DNA of 64,000 nt, from positions 5,394,001-5,458,000 of the forward strand of contig JBHGNT010000018.1 of assembly GCA_043228905.1 (NCBI GenBank), in the 5' to 3' direction. This stretch comes from Azolla caroliniana. Lineage: Eukaryota > Polypodiophyta. This document shows, piece after piece, positions 33,799 to 42,296 of this stretch. A model generated the notes under the pieces. The model was not told the DNA's origin and did no database searches. It saw only the letters and a program-made list of their open reading frames with translations. Position 1 is the stretch's first letter, and every line of letters begins with the position of its first letter. Both the position numbers and the translations under genes were made by a program.

Positions 33799-34095
33799 GA
33801 TGATAAGAAAGATATTTATTATATGAAGAGAATATACAACGGCGGCTAAAAGGCTTAAGACTGGCGTTGAACCAATTTGGTTCAACATAATGCCTAGTGC
33901 CCTCTTTTATAGTGTTTTCAGGAGTAATCCTGAAGCTTCTAGAATGTTCCAGAGAAATCTGGAATATACACTAATTTCCTATAATAAAATGTAAATGAAA
34001 ATAATATCCTACGTATTACAATAAATGTTCTAATGGTCAAGAGCTCGACCCATATAACCTAAGGTCATGGGTTCGAGTCTTGCCATATCATGACA
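33657..34095 (-). repeat. Element C 3' LTR
   Basis: 439 bp, ends TGTCATGA...TCATGACA. Contains a (GA)n tract near 33764-33795, the near-palindrome GTTGAACCAATTTGGTTCAAC at about 33866, and a plus-strand tRNA-like module (A-box-like 34028-34043; B-box-like GGGTTCGAGTC 34069-34079). The pol stop codon lies within its first bases. Confidence 0.95.
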
Positions 34096-37000
34096 CTATC
34101 CCCCCTTTAAAACGACGAGTGTCACGAGTCGTCTTGGATTGAGGACCCGGTTTGTGTGGATATTGACGATGGAAGTCTTCAAGAAGAGCACGAGCATTGG
34201 TTACATTCTCGATCGGTTCCCAAGTACGTTCGCTGGGACTATAGCCTAGCCAATCGACTAGATAGTAGAGCTTGTTGCGAACAATCTTGGAATCAAGGAT
34301 GGCGGCAACCTCGTACTCCGGCCCATCTTCAAGCTCGATCGGGGGTGGAGGTTGGATAAGACGTTCTGGGATGGTGCTCTCGTGGTAGGGTTCGAAGAGA
34401 GAACTATGAAACACCGGATGTATCCGAAGTTGAGGAGGTAGATCGAGACGAAAAGCGACATCATTAATCTTTCCAATAATACGGAAAGGACCTAATCGCC
34501 GATAATCCAACTTCTCACATGGGCGAGTAGCCTTGATGTGTCGTCGTAGCAGCCACACCCGATCTCCAATATTAAAACTAGATGGAAGTCGATGACGATC
34601 CGCGTAGACCTTGTGTGTTTGTTGAGCTTGCTGGAGATGAGTAGATAAATCTGCTTGTATCTTGCGTAACCGCTCCAAACGATCCTCCGTGCACGGATTT
34701 GTGGACACCTCTGGGGTTTCAAATACACTCCACCGGGGGTGACATCCCGTATAAGCATAAAATGGCGTAACTTTAGTGGATGCGTGGATAGAGTTGTTAT
34801 AGGCAAATTCGGCGAAGTGGAGAATATCTGCCCAGTCGTCCTGATGATAGCTGAGAAAGCACCGCAGATACTGCTCCAACGTTTGATTTGTTCGTTCAGC
34901 TTGGGCGTCAGTTTGTGGGTGGTAGCCGGAAGAGAGGTTACAAGTGACCTTGAGCATGTTAAAAAGGTGCTTCCAGAATTTTGACACGAACTGGGGTCCA
35001 CGATCGCTGATGATACTATCGGGGAGTCCATGATGCCGACATACTTCACGCATGACAATTTCGGCAGTGTCTTCACTGGAGATCTCCTTAGTACATGGCA
35101 AGAAATGAGCCATCTTCGTATATCGATCGACCACCGTTAGAATCGCATTGAACCCCTTAGAGACTGGAAGATCTGTGATGAAGTCTAGAGCAATGGATTG
35201 CCACGGCTTGCTTGGAATTGGTAATGGTTCTAATAAACCATATGGATGATGCCTTGGCATTTTCGCTCTGCAACATGTATCACAAGTCCGAACAAAATCC
35301 TTGACAAATTGTCGCATACAGGGCCACCAGAATGATCGTTGTACTAAATGTAATGTTTTAGTACTACCAAAATGCCCAGCTGTATATGTGTCATGACAGT
35401 TTTGTACTACTCGAAGCCGGCAAGAACCATTAGGAACATACAAAAGTTCTTTAAAGAAGAGTAATCCATCATGGTATTTGAATTGCCGATAGTCCGTACC
35501 TGGTGGTTGCGACTGTGAACACGACGTTCGAGAGGGATCAATTTGTGCTAGTATAGCTTGGGTGAACGCATCTGTCTTCAATTCTTCACGTATGGTATCG
35601 ATAACGCGGGAATCCATAGGCATGTCAAAGATTTGTGTTGCTTGTAGTCGTGCCGGTCCCAAGATGACTTGTTTTTGGTTATCGAAAGCTGGCTCGCCGG
35701 GACAGGGTGCTAGATACGAACGCCGTGATAATGCATCTGCCTTCCCTTGGTGCCTCCCCGGACGATATGTAATTTTGAAGTCGAAACGCGTGAGGAAGTG
35801 GGCCCACCGAGCTTGACGTCGATTCAGCACACGAGCATCCTGAAAGTAGGCAAGATTCTTGTGGTCACTAAATATGGTGACTGGATGAGAGGATCCCTCC
35901 AGAAAATGCCTCCATTGCATAAAAGAATCCACTATTGCCAATAGCTCCTTATCATGAATTTCGTAGTTGATTTCGGCGGCATCAAACTTGCGTGAGTGGA
36001 AAGCCACAAGATGTAGCTTTTCATCATTCCCCTGTTGTGACAGAATGCTCCCCAATGCAAAATCCGATGCGTCAGCTTCGATAATGAATGGCTTCTCCGG
36101 ATCGACATGAGCTAGAATTGGAGCCGATGTAAATGCTTTTTTAAGACTCTCGAAAGCCATGTCCGTTTCTTCAGACCAGATGAACGGTTGTCCCTTCCTG
36201 GTAAGTTGTGTGAGAGGTAGAACGATCTTTGAGTAATCTTGTATGAACTTCCGGTAAAAATTGGCAAAGCCTAAGAAGCATTGCACATCCCGTACCGAAC
36301 GCGGAGTCTGCCATTCTACCACCGTTTTGACCTTAGCTGGGTCCATGGAGATGCCTTCTGACGAAATGATGTAGCCGAGAAATTCCACTTGGTTGCACCC
36401 GAAACTACATTTTTCTAGCTTTGCATACAGACCATGTTCTCGAAGTCGTTTTAGTACTAATAGTACATGAGAATCATGTTCTTCTTGGGTCTTTGAATAA
36501 ACCAGTAGATCATCCAAATAGATGATCAAACAATCATCCAATAGATCTCGGAATATATCATTAGCCATGTGCTGGAAGACTGTCGGCGCATTAGTGAGGC
36601 CGAACGGCATGACAGTATACTCGAAGTGCCCATATCTGGTGCGAAACGCAGTCTTCCATTCGTCTCTTGGTCGGATCCGTCCGAGGTTATATGCTCCCCG
36701 TAAGTCGATCTTCGTGAAGAACCTGGCACCATTGATCCGTTCTAAAAGACTTGAGATAAGGGGAAGAGCATACGTATTCCTGATTGTAACCTTATTCAAG
36801 CCACGGTAATCTACAACGAGACGAAGCGATCCATCTTTTTTCTTGACGAAGAAAATGGGCGCACCGGCTGGAGATTTCGAATGCCGAATGAAACCATTTT
36901 CCAAATTCTCCTCTATATAGGCCCGAAGGACTTCCAGCTCGGTTGGTGACAAATTGTAGATCGGTCCCCATGGTGGCTCTTTTCCCGGTTGTAAATCGAT

Positions 37001-37671
37001 GGGGCAATCGTACGGTCGATGATGAGGAAGTGTGTTGGCTTGTACTTTATCGAACACATCGGTGTAATGACGATACTTCTCGGGAAGTTGAACGGTGGAT
37101 TCTTCTTTAGTGGTGTTGGAGGGGTTTACTGATATTGCAAAGAGGAACATTTCCTCCTTGTGCCCTTCTTTACGCAACTGACGTAGCGAAATGGTTGCCA
37201 TCTTCTGAGTTGACCCTTGGGTTTGTCGACACCGGATTTCTCTTGTTCTCCAATCTATGTCAGGGTTATGTAACTCGAACCACGGTAGTCCTAAAACTAT
37301 AGGATGTTCTGGGATACTAATAATATTAAATGATACTACACATGCTAAGTTATCTAGGACAATATTAATGGGCTCTGACTCTTCTAGGATATTTCCGGAA
37401 GCAATGGGACGTCCATCAATGACTACTACAGAGGCTGGACACTGGAGTTTTCTTAGGGATATCTTATGAGCTTGAGCAAATTTCTTATCCATAAAGCAAG
37501 AGTTAGCTCCGGAATCTAGGAGTGCTAGGACATGTACTGGAGGGGTACTTTTAGTACTAACTATTACTTGGGCTACGAATACATCACTAACTTGCTTAGT
37601 GGGAATGGAACCACTAATGGGTTGCACAGATCTAGGGCTGTCCAACCAAACGGCTCCTATTTTGGCTGGAC
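34088..37671 (-). CDS. Element C Pol: protease, RT, RNase H, integrase, chromodomain
   Basis: One open frame of about 1190 codons. Protease LALLDSGANSCFM (about residue 45); RT with LRLVVDYRGLNKVTIRN, catalytic YLDD at 36509-36520 (about residue 377) and FLGFANFYRKFI; RNase H FIIEADASDFALGSILSQ and YEIHDKELLAIVDSF; integrase zinc-binding NCHDTYTAGHFG...CDTCCR, then ALDFITDLP, IISDRGPQFVSKFW and TDAQAERTNQTLEQYL (DDE complete). A chromodomain YEVAAILDSKI...WLGYSPSERTWEPIENV (about residues 1108-1160) would steer integration to marked chromatin. No ATG serves this frame near its start; it is entered by -1 frameshifting from gag. Stop TGA is formed with LTR bases. Confidence 0.95.
34096..34107 (-). 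other. Element C polypurine tract
   Basis: On the minus strand AAAGGGGGGATAG directly precedes the 3' LTR, the normal primer for plus-strand DNA synthesis. Confidence 0.85.
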
Positions 37672-37684
37672 TTAGTCGTTTAAC
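37640..37684 (-). promoter_or_regulatory. Element C -1 frameshift signal at the gag-pol junction
   Basis: On the minus strand: slippery heptamer G TTA AAC (37678-37684) in the gag frame, 6-nt spacer GACTAA that includes the gag stop, then an 11-bp stem GTCCAGCCAAA / TTTGGTTGGAC (37661-37671 with 37640-37650, one G-U pair) closing a 10-nt loop. Slippage by -1 puts the ribosome in the pol frame exactly (CGA CTA AGT...). The pol frame is closed by TAG about 20 nt upstream of the heptamer, so the overlap is short. Confidence 0.85.
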
Positions 37685-38823
37685 TCTTCTTCTAACTGAC
37701 TAAGGACATCAAATTTGTTTGCTAGATCTAGGATATTAGTACTATTAGGACTATCAGATATCCCTACTGAAATAGGCTTGGATTTAGTACAATTAGAACT
37801 AGCGACTATTTGGTTTACCTGTCTTCTTGGCCTATGGGGGCAATTTATTGCGATATGTCCTGGTCCACCGCAGTAAAGACATAGTCGATTTGTACGGCGT
37901 CGCTGCTTTTCTTCTTCGGATAATGGCCCTCGACGACGTGTAGTGTCAATCTCCATCGGAGTCGGAGTATTCGTTGGAGGCGCATTATATGACTCCCTCG
38001 GAAAAGGTCTTGCTACCATTGAGGCGTAGGTGGGCTCTGATCTTGCCCTTGGCATCTGTAGCTGTCGTTTCGAACGTCGCTCAAAGAGGCGGTTGTCACA
38101 TCTCACCGCGCGACTGATTGCTTCTGTTAAGGACTTTGGCTCTTCGGGGAAGGTCAAGAGTAAATCCTTGACGTCGTTGCGTAAACCATAACGGAATTGC
38201 TCCATCAACGCTTGATCATCCCAAGGGATATCGGCGGCGAGTAGGCGAAAATCTGCAGTGTATGCGGAGGCTGGACGGTCACCTTGGCGTAATCGCCGGA
38301 TTTTGTTGATTGCGGTCCTGATGCTGTCAGTATCTCCGAAACATGCTTTAAACTCACCTAGAAACTCTTCAAAATTGTTGAGTAACGGAGATTCCTTTTC
38401 TAATAGTGGAGCGAACCATGACAACGCTGAGCTACTTAACAAAGTGCCTACTAAACCCACTCGTGATGCATCGGTGGGATATCGGGAAGGATGCATTTGA
38501 ATAACTAATCGTACCTGGTTAAGGAACCCTCTAAACTGTGATCGCGTTCCATCGAACTTCGTGGGAAGGCCAATCTTAGGTTCTTTATGAATCCCTTGTG
38601 TTCCGGGCCCGTGTTGTTGCATCGCTACGATGGTGGCTTCGAGTTGTTGCACGCGTAACGCAAGTTCCCCATGCTGTTGTTGCGTTTGCTGCTTTTCTAA
38701 GGAGATTTGCTGAAGATCCCCCAGCAACCGTTGGTTTTCTTGTTCCAAAGCATGGAACTTCTCCTTCAAGCATTGAAATTCTGAGAAAACAGATTGATAT
38801 TCTTCAGCGCTAACAGTGGCCAT
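37672..38823 (-). CDS. Element C Gag
   Basis: 383 residues, ATG at 38821-38823. N-terminal coiled coil (EKFHALEQENQRLLGDLQQ), capsid-like part typical of sushi/Tf1-type gag (FRGFLNQVRLVIQMHPSRYP, VGLVGTLLSSSALSWFAPLL, INKIRRLRQGDRPASAY, FRYGLRNDVKDLLL), then one zinc knuckle CLYCGGPGHIAINC near residue 325 for RNA binding. It ends LEEELND at the frameshift signal. Same layout as the broken gag of A. Confidence 0.93.
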   Translation of the reverse strand: MATVSAEEYQSVFSEFQCLKEKFHALEQENQRLLGDLQQISLEKQQTQQQHGELALRVQQLEATIVAMQQHGPGTQGIHKEPKIGLPTKFDGTRSQFRGFLNQVRLVIQMHPSRYPTDASRVGLVGTLLSSSALSWFAPLLEKESPLLNNFEEFLGEFKACFGDTDSIRTAINKIRRLRQGDRPASAYTADFRLLAADIPWDDQALMEQFRYGLRNDVKDLLLTFPEEPKSLTEAISRAVRCDNRLFERRSKRQLQMPRARSEPTYASMVARPFPRESYNAPPTNTPTPMEIDTTRRRGPLSEEEKQRRRTNRLCLYCGGPGHIAINCPHRPRRQVNQIVASSNCTKSKPISVGISDSPNSTNILDLANKFDVLSQLEEELND

Positions 38824-38880
38824 AGGATGAAAGAAAAGAGGAATAAAAGATTAGTAGGACATGAGAGAGACAGAAGGTAG

Positions 38881-38897
38881 GGAAAATTGGTTCAAAC
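38881..38897 (-). other. Element C self-priming site next to the 5' LTR
   Basis: Reads GTTTGAACCAATTTTCC on the minus strand, directly inside the LTR. No tRNA 3'-end complement beginning TGG is seen. The core TTGAACCAATTT is perfectly complementary to AAATTGGTTCAA, the first 12 nt of the predicted transcript (39131 to 39120). Confidence 0.75.
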
Positions 38898-39000
38898 TAT
38901 CATGAACAGTACTGAGACAGAGAAGGAATCAGTACTAAACGAAGGATTAGTACTACGAGAGGTGTGAACTTCTTCGAGAGAAGGGAGAAGTGAGTGAGAC

Positions 39001-39051
<51 letters not shown>

Positions 39052-39348
39052 GATGATAAGAAAGATATTTATTATATGAAGAGAATATACAACGGCGGCT
39101 AAAAGGATTAAGACTGGCGTTGAACCAATTTGGTTCAACATAATGCCTAGTGCCCTCTTTTATAGTGTTTTCAGGAGTAATCCTGAAGCTTCTAGAATGT
39201 TCCAGAGAAATCTGGAATATACACTAATTTCCTATAATAAAATGTAAATGAAAATAATATCCTACGTATTACAATAGATGTTCTAATGGTCAAGAGCTCG
39301 ACCCATATAACCTAAGGTCATGGGTTCGAGTCTTGCCATATCATGACA
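38898..39348 (-). repeat. Element C 5' LTR
   Basis: 451 bp, matching 33657-34095 apart from GA length and three substitutions seen by eye. Inner end reads TATCATGA instead of TGTCATGA. Plus-strand tRNA-like module: A-box-like from 39281, B-box-like GGGTTCGAGTC at 39322-39332. Confidence 0.95.
39120..39164 (-). promoter_or_regulatory. Element C promoter: TATA box and self-complementary transcript start
   Basis: TATAAAA on the minus strand at 39164-39158. The predicted start is the A of a CA step at 39131, 33 nt from the first T of the TATA box. The transcript would begin AAATTGGTTCAA. The start lies in the middle of a near-palindrome. Element A has the same arrangement (TATA 42021-42015, start 41989). 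Confidence 0.65.
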
Positions 39349-41298
39349 CCCTGCGGTGTTCTCCTTTTGCTGCTGTAAGTCTGTGACATTCTGCTCGTTT
39401 GCTTTCTTTACCCATTCCGTTGCTTGTTTCCAGATGGTCTCCTGCGTCTCCCATTCTTTGGCCATGCCCTTCGACCTTGTGGTCACCTGCTGCAGGTCTG
39501 CCACCTTAGGGACTACCATATTTACCGCCGGTCGTTTTTCATAGCTCTTCACCAGGCATTGGTTACTATAATGGCCTTCCTGTCGGCAGTAATAGCAGTA
39601 GGCTTTCCGGGCATTGCTAGATTCGGCATTGTCTGTTGTACCCGGGGCAGGTCCTACGATACGCGCGGGGTTTTGTACCGGTTGGCTACTTGGAGCTCCT
39701 TGTTCCGGATCCCGAGGGTAGCCGCCTTTTTTAAAATGCCGTTTTTTGTTATAGCTCTTCTTATTACGGTACTCTTGACGGGGTTGCCCGTTATATCTGC
39801 CGTATTCCTCCCGTTGTTGACGATACCCGGGGGAGTGCTCCCAGTCGTACTGTTCGTATCGTCTATCGTAATCCTGGTACCGATTATGCCGGTCATAGTT
39901 CTCTCGCCGATCACCGTACCGAACATCATTTTCCCGTTGATCGCCATACCGGACATCATTTTCCCGTCGCTCGCCATACCAGACATCATTTTCCCGTCGC
40001 TCGCCATACCGGACATCCTGTGCCGGTCGGTCACGATCCATTCGCCGCCAGCGTTCGTCTTCTTCATCCCGACTGCTGCGTGGCTCAATTTGTCGGACGG
40101 GCGGTGCTTGCCGAGTCAACAGATTATACTCGCACCTATCCGTCGTATGGCTCTTGGATTGACAGATTACACATTGCATTCTCATAGTGCATTCTAGAGC
40201 CGAGTGTCCGGAATTCAAGCAGGTTGTGCACTGTATTGCTTGCCGAAACCGGAGGTCTTCATCGGATGGTAACGCCCGTTGAAGTGCGCCCAGTGTGAGC
40301 CAGGAGCTTGTCTTTTCCATCTCTTTCACCCGGTCAATGACCTGGTCGATGGTACTTGTGCGGAAATCGATTACCGTGCAAACCGTGCGTAGGGGTTCCC
40401 GGAGCGCGTTTAGGAATATCGTCCGTAATTCCTCCTCCGAGGGTGCACGGGCAAGCTGACTATGCATCCGTTGAAACCAGATGACAAATTGGGGAATGCT
40501 CTCCCCTGCCTCTTGCCGGATGGTATAAAATAAGCCTACCATTATGGTCTGGTCCACCTCCTTTTGAAAAAAATGCATGAATTTAGCTTTTAAATCTGCA
40601 AAGGTGTTGATGGTAGACGGGTCCTGTGTCCGGCGCCATCTTGTTGTTGGTCCCTCCAATGTGACGCCAAATTCCGCTATCTTAGAGCGTTCTTCTTCTT
40701 CTGGGGTCAATCGCTGGGACACATGGTTGGCTTCCCATGTCTGTTCAAAGGCGTGAACATGAGCTTCCGCGTCCGGATCATCTCTATACTTGGAGTACTG
40801 GAACGGCATGTCGTCGTCCGGTATCGGTGCACGGGCTGGTAGTGTTGGTGCTCGTTCCGGAATTTTCTCCGGTGTCGGTGGTCTTTCCTGATTTGATTCC
40901 GGGGTCGGTTGTTTCTCTTCCTTTGGTGACGGAGGCCTCTCCTCTTCGACTTCCGGTGTCGGAGGTCGTTCTTCTTCTGCTGGTTCCGGGGGTTCCAGCA
41001 ATAGCACTTCCGGTTCCGGTTCCGGTGTCGGTAAGGTATCCGATCCTTCGTCCTCCGGTCCGCCCGGGGTTTCATTGCTGCTACGGTAGTTCGTGTGCAC
41101 GTTGTATTCCCCTTCGGAGTCCGATTCATATGCTGAAAAGGCCTCTGCTTCGCCTTCTCCGTTTGCCAACGTGTGGAGAAGGGATTCGGTTTCCCGGAGG
41201 CTGCTTAGGCTGCTGCCGTCGTCCGGGTGCGATGTTTGCTGTAACCAGAGGGAGTCCTCCGCTACTCTCCGGATTACGTTGGAAAACGAGCGATCCAC
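39349..41298 (-). pseudogene. Element B Gag with three zinc knuckles, split by C
   Basis: Gag frame from 41298 down to the C insertion at 39349, continuing at 33656. Acidic, Pro-rich N-terminus with EERPPTPE-type repeats (41040-40850), capsid part (FADLKAKFMHFFQKEVDQTI, LRTIFLNALREPLRTVC), CCHC knuckles CTTCLNSGHSALEC and CVICQSKSHTTDRC (about 40130-40235), a 10-residue repeat DVRYGERREN in four copies (39900-40025), and a third knuckle CYYCRQEGHYSNQC (about 39555-39600). The first codon of the open stretch is GTG; an in-frame TAA at 41347-41349 cuts it off from the natural start. Confidence 0.85.
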
Positions 41299-41453
41299 TC
41301 TAATTTCCTGCGCCGCTTGCTGGAAAGCCTCGCGTCTCCTTTGCCTTTAGGCAAGGCGTCGAGTTCGATCTGTAACCAGGTCGTGCGTTGATCTAGACAT
41401 CCATCCGTGCCGTCGTTCGCTACAAAAACAGGAATCGTGGTCACCAAAAACTG

Positions 41454-41887
41454 TGTTAACTCTTCGGGCCGGACAATGGCCTAACACAGGGTGTCTACGT
41501 GAGACACTTCACCAAAGGGTGTTACGGCAACCGGATTAGACTTCAACGCTTAATCCGACTTAGTTAAGTTACTTATTAGGATCGTCTTTCATAACACGCG
41601 TAAGATATAACAGTTAAGACAGAACGACAATTAACACAGAGAGATAACAACGCTTAAGCTTTCATTAATTAACAACCCTCTATTACATTGTATCGGGGCC
41701 TTTAAATAGGTTTCCGGTCTGTATTACAAAACGGTGCCATCCGCACCTGTTCGGGATCGGTCCGGATCCGGAACGGCATACCGATTCTGGTCCGTCCGTC
41801 CACACTCATAGCTTAATTACAACCACATTCCTACTACTTAATTAGCTCTCTGTTTCCCACTCTGGACTCCTTTGCCGGCCGGTAACA
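41454..41887 (-). repeat. Element B 5' LTR
   Basis: Partner of 26238-26671. Inside it, after CAGTTTT, the minus strand has TGGTGACCACGATTCC, a TGG-initial candidate tRNA primer site (41430-41446) that I cannot assign to an anticodon. Confidence 0.93.
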
Positions 41888-42296
41888 GAGAAGCGAAAGA
41901 TGTGAGAGAGATAAGAAGAATTTGATAATGTATTAACAACGAGAGCAATGTTTACAAGAATATGACGAAGACTGGCGTTGAACCAGAATGGTTCATCAAT
42001 AGTCAAATACATGTTTATATAGCATGGTTTGGATACATGCATGCTTGCCACCTCATAGGCATGCATGATCGCCACTTGGCATTCATGCAAGAATGGCCCT
42101 TGGCAATCATGCATTAGCCTATGCAAGGTGGTGACATTTCAATAGTATTATTATATGTATTTCCTATTGATTAATAGAATTTATTATTTAATATATACAA
42201 TATAATGTATCCAAATGGATGGGTTGTATGCCTTCTTTGAGGAGGTCATGGGTTCGAATCACCATAAAGCTTATTGGGTTTCGTATACACATGACA

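Larger units (their letters stand above)
33657..39348 (-). mobile_element. Element C: intact Ty3/gypsy chromovirus, self-priming type
   Basis: 5692 bp with two LTRs (33657-34095; 38898-39348), perfect 5-bp target duplication CCCTG (33652-33656, 39349-39353), uninterrupted gag (383 codons) and pol (about 1190 codons). It is the youngest insertion here: by eye the LTRs differ at three positions plus GA-tract length. Distinctive points: no tRNA primer site but a leader-complementary site, a -1 frameshift signal between gag and pol, and a chromodomain at the pol end. Confidence 0.96.
26238..41887 (-). mobile_element. Element B: large Ty3/gypsy with extra 3' reading frame
   Basis: Two LTRs of 434 bp (26238-26671; 41454-41887), TG...CA, with a perfect GAGAA duplication. 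Without element C it is about 10 kb. Order: 5' LTR, gag, protease, RT, RNase H, integrase, then about 2.8 kb of additional coding sequence (29497-26726), 3' LTR. Gag and pol are in one frame apart from lesions. No chromodomain is seen. The RT catalytic box is deleted. Confidence 0.92.
18741..42296 (-). mobile_element. Element A: self-priming-type Ty3/gypsy, split by B, E and a solo LTR
   Basis: Minus-strand relative of element C with a similar gag, RT, RNase H and integrase. The 3' LTR end is at 18741; the 5' LTR is split into 26187-26237 and 41893-42296 by element B. Target duplication is GACAG (18736-18740) against GACAA (42297-42301), four of five. A has lost its protease, the integrase C-terminus with any chromodomain, and most of the 3' LTR. 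Its RT box is YLDE instead of YLDD. It carries copia E in the integrase (TSD GTTGT) and a probable solo LTR in gag. Confidence 0.85.
26187..42296 (-). repeat. Element A 5' LTR, split by element B
   Basis: Two pieces, 26187-26237 and 41893-42296, about 455 bp when joined. GAGAA is duplicated at 26233-26237 and 41888-41892. On the minus strand a TATA box is at 42015-42021 and the predicted transcript start is at 41989, 32 nt on. The outer end has a tRNA-like module on the plus strand with B-box-like GGGTTCGAATC at 42250-42260. It ends ACATGACA. Confidence 0.88.

Noticed and set aside
34028-34083. tRNA genes at the LTR ends
   Set aside because: A-box and B-box-like motifs are present but I cannot fold a full cloverleaf with acceptor stem; they are tRNA-like only.
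39424-40197. 257-codon plus-strand frame
   Set aside because: Antisense shadow of the repetitive element B gag; no family features, and the gag frame explains the sequence.
40737-41303. 188-codon plus-strand frame
   Set aside because: Antisense to the Pro/Glu-rich B gag N-terminus; composition is the mirror of that repeat.
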